Part shown: in pieces, positions 8,021-16,023 of the stretch
How the letters are laid out: every line of letters starts with the position of its first letter
Position numbering within the stretch: the stretch's first letter is position 1
From: Streptoalloteichus hindustanus
Lineage (GTDB): Bacteria > Actinomycetota > Actinomycetes > Mycobacteriales > Pseudonocardiaceae
Reading direction: 5' to 3'
Assembly (NCBI RefSeq): GCF_900129375.1
Contig: NZ_FQVN01000004.1
Location: 62,001-126,000 of the forward strand
DNA: 64,000 nt
Program-made: the position numbers and the translations under genes
Notes under the pieces: generated by a model
Told to the model about the DNA's origin: nothing
The model's database searches: none
What the model saw: only the letters and a program-made list of their open reading frames with translations

Positions 8021-9405
8021 TTCCGCAACAACCTCCCGGCCCGCTCGCGGAGCACCGCGACGGCGTCGGTGGCGGCCTTCTCGGCCTTGACCCCGGCCTT
8101 GTCCTTGGTGCCGCCGGCCCACGCTCCGGCGTGGACCGCGACAGTCTTCTTCCGCGCGGTGGTCTCGACGGCGAGCGGCTGGAGGCGGAACGCCCCGGCG
8201 TCCCAGCGCACCAGGCCGATGCACGCGTGCGAGGCCGCCACAGCCTCGGGGGTGAGCGGGCCCGCGGTCGGAACGCGGTCGGTGTCGACGGCGAGCGCGT
8301 GCCCGGCGACGGCGAACGTCAGGGACTCGTCGTCGGTGTGGACCTCGTAGCCCTCCAGGAACACCGGCACGGCGATCCGCGCCGGGTGCCGGTCCAGCGG
8401 CGCGGTCACCGGGGCGACGGCGGTGGGCAGGGCGACGCGGGCCGTGGCGAAGGGGTCGGCGGGTTCGCCCGGCCGGGCGTGCTCGTCGCTCCAGAGCAGG
8501 TCGCCTTCGGCGGTGATCGGCATGTCCACCAGGTCCACCGAGCGGCCCTCGCTGACGGCGGTCAGCAGCGACATGTGCGGGCGCAGTAGCTGCCAGACTC
8601 CGACGCCGACGACCGTGTCGGGCTTGGGCGCCGAGACAGTCGCCCGCACCAGCCGGGGCGCGGTGCCGTCGGCGGGCTCGAACACCGCGTGGACCTGGGC
8701 CTGCGCGGCGGTCGCGTGTTCGTGCAGGTCGACCCCGAGCGGCAGCAGACGTCCCGTGGCGGTGCCGATCGCGGGCACGCCGGCGGCACCGGGCACCGTC
8801 AGCAGCGCCGCCCGCGACCACAGGTCGGCCCAGCGGCGCACGGGAACCTGGTCCAGGGACGCGCCGGGGCAGGACGCGGCGAGTTCGGCGGCGAAGCCGT
8901 CCAGAACCGTTGCCAGGCGGCGGAAAGCCGGGTCCGGCAGCATCGCGGACACGACCTGCGCCGCACCGGAGACCACGTCGTGGTCGATGCCCTGCCACCC
9001 CGCGCGCGCCAGGTCGCACAGCCAGGAACGGGCGGCGGCCAACAGGTTCACCGCGTGCCGCTCGGCGGGCGCGGGCGCCGCCTCCTCGCCGCGGGGCCGT
9101 CCGGTCGCCTCGTCGAGCTGGCTCGTCAACGCGTCGTGGACGGAGCCGAGCAGGGCGACGCGGGCGGCGGCGAGGGCGACGAAGTGGTCCTCGCCCGCGG
9201 TTCCGGCCGCCGCCTTCTCCGCCGCCTCGGCGACCCGGGAGGCCAGCGGCGACCCCGCGACAGCGCCGGCGAGTTCCGCCAGCCCCGCGGCCTGGGCGGG
9301 TTGGGGACGGAGCAGACCGGACACCAGCACCCGGTCGAAGGCCTCGACGGCGTCCAGCGCCTCCTCCAGCCCGGCCACGGGCTCGGCGAGCAGGTCGGCG
9401 CGCAT
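8017..9405 (-). CDS. unknown 462-aa protein of the MoxR/VWA operon
   Basis: Not recognised. The start is ATG at 9403-9405, which overlaps the upstream stop as TGATG; its own stop overlaps the VWA start (ATGA). The sequence is alanine- and leucine-rich and soluble, with helical N-terminal 150 residues, a middle part rich in beta strands (VRATVSAPKPDTVVGVGVW) and a lysine-rich tail ending GRLLRK. No catalytic motif or membrane segment was found. Coupling at both ends argues that it is made in step with the VWA and SWIM-like proteins and belongs to the same complex, perhaps as the substrate-recognition part. Confidence 0.7.
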   Translation of the reverse strand: MRADLLAEPVAGLEEALDAVEAFDRVLVSGLLRPQPAQAAGLAELAGAVAGSPLASRVAEAAEKAAAGTAGEDHFVALAAARVALLGSVHDALTSQLDEATGRPRGEEAAPAPAERHAVNLLAAARSWLCDLARAGWQGIDHDVVSGAAQVVSAMLPDPAFRRLATVLDGFAAELAASCPGASLDQVPVRRWADLWSRAALLTVPGAAGVPAIGTATGRLLPLGVDLHEHATAAQAQVHAVFEPADGTAPRLVRATVSAPKPDTVVGVGVWQLLRPHMSLLTAVSEGRSVDLVDMPITAEGDLLWSDEHARPGEPADPFATARVALPTAVAPVTAPLDRHPARIAVPVFLEGYEVHTDDESLTFAVAGHALAVDTDRVPTAGPLTPEAVAASHACIGLVRWDAGAFRLQPLAVETTARKKTVAVHAGAWAGGTKDKAGVKAEKAATDAVAVLRERAGRLLRK

Positions 9406-9923
9406 CACGCCACCGCCCTGGTCGGCGGGAACCACTGCATCTCCGGCACCGGCAGGGTGCTCGGGGCGAGCTCCAGGTAGGCCAGGTGGCGCAGGAACCG
9501 GCTGAACACCGAAGCCGCCGCCGTGCTGCTCGCCTCCGACGGGCCCGTCGCGGTCATCGCGTCGGCGATGGTGTGCGCGGTCGGCTGCTCGTCACCGAGG
9601 TCGACCCGGAGGTAGCGGGTGACGCGCTCGGCGCCGTACTGGAGCACCGCCTCGGTGATCAGCGCCCGGATGTGGTTGCAGAACCAGCCCCGAGCGCCGC
9701 CGCAGGGCCGGTTGTTGTTGGTGCTGCACGCGAACGCGTACGTGCCGGCCGCGACCGACGAGACGTAGACGCGCTCGATGTCCGAACCACTGGACACCAC
9801 ACCCTGCAGACGCCCGTCAGCCAGCTCGACGAACGGGACCTTGGCGAGCTTGCGCGGCCGTGCGGGCGGAACCACCCGTGCCACGCTCGAACTCTCCCAA
9901 TTCGACAACGCACCGTCTCCCAT
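9405..9923 (-). CDS. SWIM-like zinc-finger protein, first gene of the operon
   Basis: 172 aa from ATG at 9921-9923 (a TTG at 9986 would add 21 residues). A Cys/His cluster at residues 66-84 reads C-x7-C-x7-C-N-H, in YAFACSTNNNRPCGGARGW followed by FCNH. SWIM fingers are CxCx(n)CxH; here the second Cys lies eight residues after the first rather than two, so the finger is divergent, but position and operon match the YehQ-type SWIM gene found with MoxR/VWA partners. A nucleic-acid or protein-binding role is likely. The next gene starts inside its stop codon (TGATG). Confidence 0.7.
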   Translation of the reverse strand: MGDGALSNWESSSVARVVPPARPRKLAKVPFVELADGRLQGVVSSGSDIERVYVSSVAAGTYAFACSTNNNRPCGGARGWFCNHIRALITEAVLQYGAERVTRYLRVDLGDEQPTAHTIADAMTATGPSEASSTAAASVFSRFLRHLAYLELAPSTLPVPEMQWFPPTRAVA

Positions 9924-10460
9924 GCGTAAAGAGGACTTCCGCGCTCCCGGCGGAACACGGCAGAACATACTTCCGCCCACCGACAAAACTGATCACGGGT
10001 CCGGTGACCTGCGCCCTCGCCGCCCCTCTGGGCCGTTCGGACGAGCCCTCGATGGTTCCCGTGGGCGACTCGGAGGCGCTGTCGGTGGTGGGCTGTAGCG
10101 TGTGTGAGCTGGAACGTCGCAGGTAGGGGACAGTTCGAGCCACGTGCGTGATCACCAGTGGCCACGCGGTGAGAAGTTCATTTCTTCTGGTGTTTTATCA
10201 GCGAAGGCGTGTATTCACCCCGGCCTGTCGGGGCGCCGGTGTATTGGGTGCTGGATTGGCCGAACGGGAACACGCTGGAACGACGAGTCACTCACCAGTG
10301 CCCGCGTGAGTCCACAGTGGTCCGAACGGTCCAGTGCCGTTGCCGCGCCGGCGCGAGGTTCGCCGTCCTCACGAGCGTCGTCGCGGCACCCGCCGCTCGC
10401 TCGACCCCAGCGCCTTCCTACCATCGCTGTTGATCTCCGCCAAGGCGAGGAGTGAACTCC
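9924..10460. other. gene-free stretch, divergent promoter region
   Basis: 537 bp between the divergent starts of the MoxR/VWA operon and the DUF1772 gene. No frame here looks like a conserved protein. An AT-richer patch lies at about 10165-10205. Promoters for both directions must lie here, but no clear -10/-35 pair could be assigned. A copy of the lineage word (GTCCACAGTGG) occurs near 10310. Confidence 0.5.
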
Positions 10461-10967
10461 ATGTCATTGTCGTTACGGCTTGTCACCGCGCTCGCGCTCC
10501 TGTCCACCGGCCTGCTCGCGGGCGCCTTCGGCTACGGGGCCGTCAACGTCGCGACCACCTTCAACGTGGTGCCGCTCGACGTGCGCCTGATCTTCCACTC
10601 GGCCCTCATGCAGATGAACGGCCCCGTCATGCAGACCACGATGGCGCTGGCCGCACTGAGCTCACTCGCCCTGGCCTGGCTGGCACGAGGCGCGCCACGC
10701 CACCTGGCGTTCGGGGCCGGCGCCCTGGCCGTGGCCTCGTTCCTGATCACCCGCCTCGGCAACGTGCCGATCAACGGCCAGATCAAGGTGTGGGCGGTCA
10801 GCGTGCCCCCGCCCGACTACGCGTCGATCCTGCACCGGTGGGAGACGTTCAACATCGCGCGCACCATCACCGCGCTCGCCGCCTTCCTCCTGATCATCTC
10901 CCTCGCCGTCCACGCCACCCGAACCCCGAAACCCACCCCCGACCCCGAACTCCCCACCGCAGCCTGA
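10461..10967 (+). CDS. DUF1772 family membrane protein
   Basis: 168 aa. Four hydrophobic segments (about residues 5-30, 55-75, 80-100, 135-155) with RLIFHSALMQMNGPVMQ between the first two and RWETFNIART before the last; the W-x3-N-x2-R motif late in the chain is typical of DUF1772 (anthrone-oxygenase-like) integral membrane proteins. ATG at 10461 follows GAGGAG by 9 bases and is preferred to the GTG at 10452. Function is not known; some relatives are oxygenases or stress-linked membrane proteins. Single gene closed by the hairpin at 10973. Confidence 0.72.
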   Translation: MSLSLRLVTALALLSTGLLAGAFGYGAVNVATTFNVVPLDVRLIFHSALMQMNGPVMQTTMALAALSSLALAWLARGAPRHLAFGAGALAVASFLITRLGNVPINGQIKVWAVSVPPPDYASILHRWETFNIARTITALAAFLLIISLAVHATRTPKPTPDPELPTAA

Positions 10968-10972
10968 CGCCC

Positions 10973-11007
10973 CTCGGCGCACTGCCCACAGAGGACAGTG
11001 CGCCGAG
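10973..11007. terminator. bidirectional hairpin
   Basis: Perfect 12-base arms CTCGGCGCACTG / CAGTGCGCCGAG with an 11-base loop start five bases after the DUF1772 stop, in the gap to the convergent Uma2 gene. Confidence 0.8.
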
Positions 11008-11042
11008 TCCACAATGGAGCGTAAGGCGCGAGGGTGATCGGT

Positions 11043-11654
11043 TCAGCAGCGGTTTCTTTGCCGGAGAACGAGAAGGTCATCCAGGGCGACGGTGATCGCA
11101 GTGCCAGCAACCGCCACGGTGACGACGCCCGAGGCGGGAGGTTCGAGTTGGTACCGACCGGTGTCGTCGATCGGGTCGATCCGGTACACGGTCAACGCGG
11201 ACGGACGCCGCTGGATGTCCACAACGCACGTCATGGGGATGTGGTTCGCGGCGTACTCGGTGGGCTTCTTGGCGTACTCGCGCAGTGCTGACTCTCCCGC
11301 CGAGACGATCTCGACGGCGAGGAGGACATCACTCGCGGGAACGCGGGGGACGTCCCGCTCCGCAGAAGTCACGATCAGGCTCGGGACGCGACGAGCCGAG
11401 GCGCCCACGGGAAGTTCGACCACCACCTCGGGGTAGAGGCCCCACCGGTCAGGAAGCTGCGCGTCGAGTTGTGCCGTGAGGCGGTGAAGAGCCTTCGCGT
11501 GTGACGTTCCTGGCCGCTCCCTCTCCAGCAGACACCCGTCCTCGATCTCCCGGCGCAGCTCGTTGTCGACGGGCAGGGCGTCGTACTCGGCGATGGTGAC
11601 GGGAAGTCCATCGCAGCTGCTCGAACTGGTCGCCCTTCGAGGGCGGTGGGTCAC
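11043..11654 (-). CDS. Uma2-family (restriction-endonuclease-like) protein
   Basis: 203 aa. GTG at 11652-11654 overlaps the SRPBCC stop (GTGA). Pattern: an N-terminal PVTIAEYDALPVDNELRREI segment, a beta region WGLYPEVVVELP, then LLAVEIVSAGE and YAANHIPMTCVVD, the order of the Uma2 family, a PD-(D/E)xK-like fold very common in actinomycetes and cyanobacteria. In active Uma2 members an aspartate follows the VP of the VPDvvV strand; here that strand reads RVPSLIV, so the nuclease centre may be lost while the EI (from EIVS) remains. Its role is unknown. Coupled to the upstream SRPBCC gene. Confidence 0.7.
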   Translation of the reverse strand: MTHRPRRATSSSSCDGLPVTIAEYDALPVDNELRREIEDGCLLERERPGTSHAKALHRLTAQLDAQLPDRWGLYPEVVVELPVGASARRVPSLIVTSAERDVPRVPASDVLLAVEIVSAGESALREYAKKPTEYAANHIPMTCVVDIQRRPSALTVYRIDPIDDTGRYQLEPPASGVVTVAVAGTAITVALDDLLVLRQRNRC

Positions 11655-12127
11655 TCGGAATAGCCTTGCGGGTGCGCGTCCGCGACGACGGTGAGCACGA
11701 TTCCGTGCTCCAGCAACGCCTTGGCCGCCGCGAGCACCATGGTGAACCCGCCCATGGAGTCGATGGCCCGCGCGACGGCCTCGTCGGCGGTCCCGCCGTA
11801 CCCGCTCTCGGTGATCTTCACCAGGGTGTGGCCGTTGTCCCCCGGGATGAACCGCCACTCGACCTGGGTGGGCGCGTCGGGGTCCCACTCGACGAGAATC
11901 CGCCGGTTCTCCTCGGCCTCCCTGACGCTGACCTCGGTGGAGACGCCGTACATCTCCCATTCCCAGGTGACCCTGGCGCCGGCCTGGAGCGGACCGCTGC
12001 TCCGGGTGAACCAGAACTTCGTCGTGATCGCCGGATCGGCGAACGCCCGGAACACCTCCTCAACCGGCCTGCGGATCACCATCTGCGCCCTCATGACCGG
12101 TGGCCTGGTCAGTTGGTCAGTGTGCAC
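11651..12127 (-). CDS. SRPBCC / AHSA1-like domain protein
   Basis: 158 aa. GTG at 12125-12127 lies nine bases after AAGGAG; an ATG ten codons further in (MRAQMVIRRPV) is the alternative. The sequence IRRPVEEVFRAFADPAITTKFW, then WEWEMYG, VEWRFIPGDNGHTLVKI and a long C-terminal helix follow the AHSA1/START-like SRPBCC fold, a helix-grip lipid or small-molecule binding protein. Such genes are often paired with small regulators; here it leads a two-gene unit with the Uma2-like gene. It reads away from the distal end of the CRISPR array and has no known tie to CRISPR function. Confidence 0.85.
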   Translation of the reverse strand: MHTDQLTRPPVMRAQMVIRRPVEEVFRAFADPAITTKFWFTRSSGPLQAGARVTWEWEMYGVSTEVSVREAEENRRILVEWDPDAPTQVEWRFIPGDNGHTLVKITESGYGGTADEAVARAIDSMGGFTMVLAAAKALLEHGIVLTVVADAHPQGYSE

Positions 12128-12380
12128 GGGGACTAGCTCCTTCCGTGAAGGCGAATGACCGACGCGCCCGTCCTGCTCGCCGTCGGACCGGCGATCAAGA
12201 TCGTGCCGTGGCGGAAGCCCAGGACCTCCATCCGACAGGAACGCCCCCTGTCGAGCAACGCACGTTCGCCCAATCGAGGAAACCCGGAGGTAGGTTATCG
12301 GCACGGCTCCCGACACCGCGTCGACCTCAGTCGTCCACGCGGTCTCAGCTTTCAGTTGTGCTGATTGAGGAATCTGTGGC

Positions 12381-13567
12381 GGAGCTACCCCCGCGTGCGC
12401 GGGGCCGACAGGATTCGATGACACGGATCGTGCCTTTGAGGGGAACCATCCCCGCGTGCGCGGGGCCGACCGCTCGCTCGCGTGCCGACGCCGCCTCGCG
12501 CGGGAACCATCCCCGCGTGCGCGGGGCCGACCGCTCGCTCGCGTGCCGACGCCGCCTCGCGCGGGAACCATCCCCGCGTGCGCGGGGCCGACCGCTCGCT
12601 CGCGTGCCGACGCCGCCTCGCGCGGGAACCATCCCCGCGTGCGCGGGGACGACCTCGTGGCTGACCCAACAGCCTGGCTGCCCTGGGAACCATCCCCGCG
12701 TGCGCGGGGACGACTCCGCTGGCGTTCATCCGGGTGTATCAGGCTGGGAGCTACCCCCGCGTGCGCGGGGACGACCCGAAGGCGAAGGAGCTGCGCCAGG
12801 GGCTCAGCGAACCATCCCCGCGTGCGCGGGGCCGACCCCAGCGCTGCGGGGCTCGACGACTACCGGATGGAACCATCCCCGCGTGCGCGGGGCCGACGTC
12901 GCTGATCAGGCCGGACGGGCGCACCGGCACGAACCATCCCCGCGTGCGCGGGGCCGACCGATCGAGGATTACTTCACTATTGAGGACTCTGGAACCATCC
13001 CCGCGTGCGCGGGGCCGACCAGTCGTCGTCTGGGGGGAAACAGTGATCAGCGGAACCATCCCCGCGTGCGCGGGGCCGACGCACCACGAAGCAGCGTGAA
13101 CCGGCCAGACAGGGAACCATCCCCGCGTGCGCGGGGCCGACGGCCGAAACGTCCGGGGGCACAGGACGATGAGGAACCATCCCCGCGTGCGCGGGGCCGA
13201 CCGGGTCTGGATGTGCGACCCGAAGAAGGTGGAGGAACCATCCCCGCGTGCGCGGGGCCGACGCCTGGTCGCCCACGAGATCGGCGACCACTGGAGAACC
13301 ATCCCCGCGTGCGCGGGGCCGACACCCGGACCCGGATGCGTGCAGCCATATGAACCGAACCATCCCCGCGTGCGCGGGGCCGACCAACCTCGGCCACACG
13401 GGGCATCATGCGTGTGGGAACCATCCCCGCGTGCGCGGGGCCGACGGAGGACACAGAAACGTCCGACTGAATAGACGCGAACCATCCCCGCGTGCGCGGG
13501 GACGACTTCTGATGGGCGCCGAGGCCGTCGCGGACGCGGGAGCTACCCCCGCGTGCGCGGGGCCGAC
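12381..13567 (-). CRISPR. type I-E-like CRISPR array, 20 repeats and 19 spacers
   Basis: 29-bp repeats with the core palindrome CCCCGCGTGCGCGGGG alternate with 32-bp spacers (one, 13142-13172, is 31). Repeats start at 12381, 12442, 12503, 12564, 12625, 12686, 12747, 12808, 12869, 12930, 12991, 13052, 13113, 13173, 13234, 13295, 13356, 13417, 13478 and 13539. Compared with the E. coli I-E repeat, the matching sense strand is minus, giving a crRNA 5' handle ATGGTTCC and placing the leader at the right end. Repeats at 12381, 12747 and 13539 instead carry GTAGCTCC. Repeats at 12625, 12686, 12747 and 13478 have GGGGACGAC instead of GGGGCCGAC, and the first base varies at 12808, 12930, 13295, 13356 and 13478. 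Spacers 2-4 are identical. No cas gene lies in the window. Confidence 0.97.
12442..12624. repeat. 61-bp repeat-spacer unit in three identical copies
   Basis: The units 12442-12502, 12503-12563 and 12564-12624 are identical in both repeat and spacer. The spacer begins CGCTCGCTCGCGTGCC and is itself rich in CG dinucleotides. A tandem duplication inside the array, by slippage or recombination, explains this better than three independent acquisitions. Confidence 0.95.
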
Positions 13568-13670
13568 ATTTTCTGACCTGGGGTTTTGTTGGGCGTGGTG
13601 GCCTGTTTTGACCATTTGCTTTCGGCAAGTGGTGGGGTTGGGGTCCTTCGCGGGGCTGGTTGGGGATGGC
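13568..13670 (-). promoter_or_regulatory. probable CRISPR leader
   Basis: Immediately to the right of the last repeat the minus strand reads CCAGGTCAGAAAAT up to the repeat, preceded by T/G-biased DNA with short A runs, lower in GC than the flanks. An A-rich junction next to the first repeat is normal for type I-E leaders, which hold the array promoter and the integration signals. Repeat orientation independently places the leader here. The left boundary is estimated. Confidence 0.6.
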
Positions 13671-13768
13671 GGTGTCGGGGCGTGGTCACGAAAGGGGTCC
13701 CGCTTTGTCCTGTTCACCGGAGTCGGAGGTCGCGGCACACACTCTCACATCGCCTTCCTGATGAGGGA

Positions 13769-13813
13769 GGCCCGTCGGGGAGCGGGGCGGGAGACCACGA
13801 TCCCCGACGGGCC
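13769..13813. terminator. hairpin downstream of the PLP lyase gene
   Basis: Perfect 12-base arms GGCCCGTCGGGG (13769-13780) and CCCCGACGGGCC (13802-13813) enclose a 21-base loop, about 75 bp after the stop of the minus-strand lyase and before the array leader. It would keep the lyase transcript out of the CRISPR leader. The rest of 13568-13887 shows no gene. Confidence 0.65.
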
Positions 13814-13887
13814 AGTCGGGATCCTCGGCGGGCGTCGGGGTGCGCCGGGCGCTCGCGAGGGAGAGTCCATAGTGGACAGAAGGGTGG

Positions 13888-14970
13888 TTAGGCCTCGCTG
13901 TCCACGGTGTTGGGGTTGGCTTCCGCGCCCTCGGTGCTGAGCAGGACGACGGTTGCCGTGGGGGCGATGTTCAGGGCGGTACGGCGGTCGGTGTGGGCGA
14001 GCGTGTTGCGGAGTCCGGCCAGGGCGGCGGCGCCGCAGGGGCCGGAGGAGACGCCGAGGTGGGCCAGGGTTCGGGCCGCGTCGGCGCTGTCGCGGTCGGT
14101 GATGGCGACGGCGGCGTCCAGGCCGTCCCGCAGGATGGGCCAGGCGAGGGCGGATGGCGTGCCGCAGTTGAGGCCGGCCATGGTTGTCGTGCCGGTCTCG
14201 ACGGTGACCGGACGGCCCTGGCGCAGGCTCTCCAGTACGCAGGCGGCGGAGTCCGGCTCCACCGACAGCAGGGTTGGGTTGCCGGGGCGGCTTCGGTAGT
14301 GGGTGACGGCGGCCTGCGCGAGTGAGCCGACGCCGACCGGCACGGCGAGCAGGTCGGGTGATTCGACGCCGGCTGCCCGGAGCTGGTCGTCGGTCTCCTC
14401 GAACAGGGTTGAGTACCCCTCGACGATCCAGCCGGGGATTTCCTCGTAGCCGGGCCACGCGGTGTCCTGCACCAGCACGCTGCCCGGGGCGCGTGCGGCG
14501 TCGGCTGCCCGGCGGACCGCCTCGTCGTAGTCGCCGTCGACCGGGGTGACCTCGGCCTGCTCGGCGGAAATGGCCGCGATCGCCGTGGGGTGGACGCCCC
14601 GGGGGACGAAGATGTGGGCTTGGTGGCCGAACAGGCGGGCCATGCGGGCCACGGCGCGGCCGTGGTTGCCGTCGGTGGCGGTCACCAGTCGCACCTCGGT
14701 GCCCGGCGTCTGGCTGGACAGGACGCGGTGGACCGCCCACGACGCGCCGAGCGCCTTGAACGCGGGCAGACCCAGTCGGTGGGACTCGTCCTTGACGAAC
14801 ACCCGTCCCACGCCGAGTTCCGCGGCCAGTGCCGGCAGTTCCACCAGGGGAGTCGGCGCGTACCCGGGCAGGCCGGCGTGGAAGCGCCGGACCTCCGCCG
14901 GGGCCGGGGCGCCGGTCCACAGGGGACGGTCGGCTCGCACGAACCACGAGCCGCGGATGCTCTCTGTCAC
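13888..14970 (-). CDS. PLP-dependent lyase, diaminopropionate ammonia-lyase-like
   Basis: 360 aa from GTG at 14968-14970. The fold-type II PLP motif is VFVKDESHRLGLPAFKALG, with the Schiff-base lysine in AFKALG, followed by TATDGNHGRAVARMA (phosphate/substrate loop) and VPVGVGSLAQA (PLP-phosphate glycine loop). The DESxRxGLPAFKALG form is that of diaminopropionate ammonia-lyase (YgeX), which splits 2,3-diaminopropionate to pyruvate and ammonia; YgeX itself is about 40 residues longer, and threonine-synthase-like relatives cannot be excluded. It is divergent from a LysR gene with only 87 bp between starts, so LysR-type control by a substrate amino acid is likely. Confidence 0.82.
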   Translation of the reverse strand: MTESIRGSWFVRADRPLWTGAPAPAEVRRFHAGLPGYAPTPLVELPALAAELGVGRVFVKDESHRLGLPAFKALGASWAVHRVLSSQTPGTEVRLVTATDGNHGRAVARMARLFGHQAHIFVPRGVHPTAIAAISAEQAEVTPVDGDYDEAVRRAADAARAPGSVLVQDTAWPGYEEIPGWIVEGYSTLFEETDDQLRAAGVESPDLLAVPVGVGSLAQAAVTHYRSRPGNPTLLSVEPDSAACVLESLRQGRPVTVETGTTTMAGLNCGTPSALAWPILRDGLDAAVAITDRDSADAARTLAHLGVSSGPCGAAALAGLRNTLAHTDRRTALNIAPTATVVLLSTEGAEANPNTVDSEA

Positions 14971-15012
14971 ACGACCAGCGTGCCGCCTGTCTGTTCGTCG
15001 GTCCAGCGAATG

Positions 15013-15037
15013 TTTCCGACGGATATCGTTCGGGAAA
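15013..15037. promoter_or_regulatory. LysR-type operator between lyase and regulator
   Basis: TTTCCGA (15013-15019) and CGGGAAA (15031-15037) form an interrupted inverted repeat around GGATATCG, in the 87-bp gap between the divergent GTG starts. Its symmetry and site match LysR recognition boxes; assignment to the adjacent LysR protein is inferred. Confidence 0.55.
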
Positions 15038-15057
15038 ACCGACGGATCGGAGGAGCC

Positions 15058-16023
15058 GTGTTCGACCTTCACCGGCTGCGGCTGCTGCGCGAGCTCAAGC
15101 ACCGGGGCACGATCGCGGCGGTCGCGGCCGCCCTGTCCTACAGCCCCTCCTCGGTCTCCCAGCAGTTGTCGCTGTTGGAGACCGAGGTCGGTGTTCCCCT
15201 GCTGGAGCCGGTCGGGCGACGGGTCCGGCTCACCGCGCAGGCCGAGATCCTCGTCGGCCACACCGAGGCCGTGCTCGCCCGGCTGGAGCGGGCCGAGGCC
15301 GACATCTCCGCATCGCTCACCGACCTCACCGGCACCCTGCGCGTCGGGTCCTTCCAGACCGTGTCCCTGACCCTGGTGCCGGCCGCGTTGACCCTGCTCC
15401 GCGAGGCGCACCCGCGCCTGCGCGTGCACGTGACCCAGGCCGAGCAGGAGACGACGCTGCCCGCGTTGCTCGCCCGCGACTTCGACCTCGTGGTCGCCGA
15501 GGAGTACCCCGGCCACCCCCGTCCCCGCCCCGCCGAACTGGAGCTGGCGGACCTGTGCGAGGACCCGCTGCGCCTGGCCCAGCCCGGGGAGGCGGGCCCG
15601 GCGGGGCCGACCGAGGCGTTGCGCGCCCTCGCCGACCACGCGTGGATCATGGAACCCGTGGGCACCGCCGCCAGGAGCTGGGCGACGGCCCTGTGCCGGC
15701 AGGCGGGGTTCGAGCCCGACGTGCGGTTCGAGTCCACCGACTTGCTGCTCCACGTGCGGCTCGTCGAGCAGGGCCACGCCGTGGCGCTGCTGCCGGATCT
15801 CGTGTGGGGCGGCCAACCGCCGACGGTCGCGGTGCGCGGGCTTCCTCGCGGTCACCAGTCCCGCCGGTTGTTCACCGTTGTCCGCCGAGGACGCGGCGAG
15901 CATCCCGCGATCCAGGCTTTCCGTGCGGCGCTGAGGACTGCGGCCGAGAACCTGATCGGCGGTGGCGGGCCCGCCCGACGGCGGCGACCGCGGTCAGCGG
16001 GACCAGCAACACCGCGCCGATGA
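15058..16023 (+). CDS. LysR family transcriptional regulator
   Basis: 321 aa from GTG at 15058, preceded by GGAGGAG. The N-terminal winged helix-turn-helix is FDLHRLRLLRELKHRGTIAAVAAAL with SYSPSSVSQQLSLLETEVGV, followed by a linker helix and a periplasmic-binding-like effector domain (GTLRVGSFQT, DFDLVVAEEYPGH). It probably controls the divergent PLP lyase. The last 50 codons, ending in an Arg/Pro-rich tail (ARRRRPRSAGPATPRR), lie antisense to the end of the MFS gene, an overlap of 152 bp between converging reading frames. Confidence 0.92.
   Translation: MFDLHRLRLLRELKHRGTIAAVAAALSYSPSSVSQQLSLLETEVGVPLLEPVGRRVRLTAQAEILVGHTEAVLARLERAEADISASLTDLTGTLRVGSFQTVSLTLVPAALTLLREAHPRLRVHVTQAEQETTLPALLARDFDLVVAEEYPGHPRPRPAELELADLCEDPLRLAQPGEAGPAGPTEALRALADHAWIMEPVGTAARSWATALCRQAGFEPDVRFESTDLLLHVRLVEQGHAVALLPDLVWGGQPPTVAVRGLPRGHQSRRLFTVVRRGRGEHPAIQAFRAALRTAAENLIGGGGPARRRRPRSAGPATPRR

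Noticed and set aside
11043-12127. Uma2-like and SRPBCC genes as divergent cas genes
   Set aside because: Neither matches a Cas fold; both are widespread families and lie at the trailer end of the array.
12100-13353. Long open frames across the CRISPR array encoding repeated NHPRVRGAD / PSPRARGR units on one strand and SAPRTRGWF on the other
   Set aside because: The periodic peptides are only the translation of the 29-bp repeats; spacers are unrelated to one another and no ribosome site or family exists.
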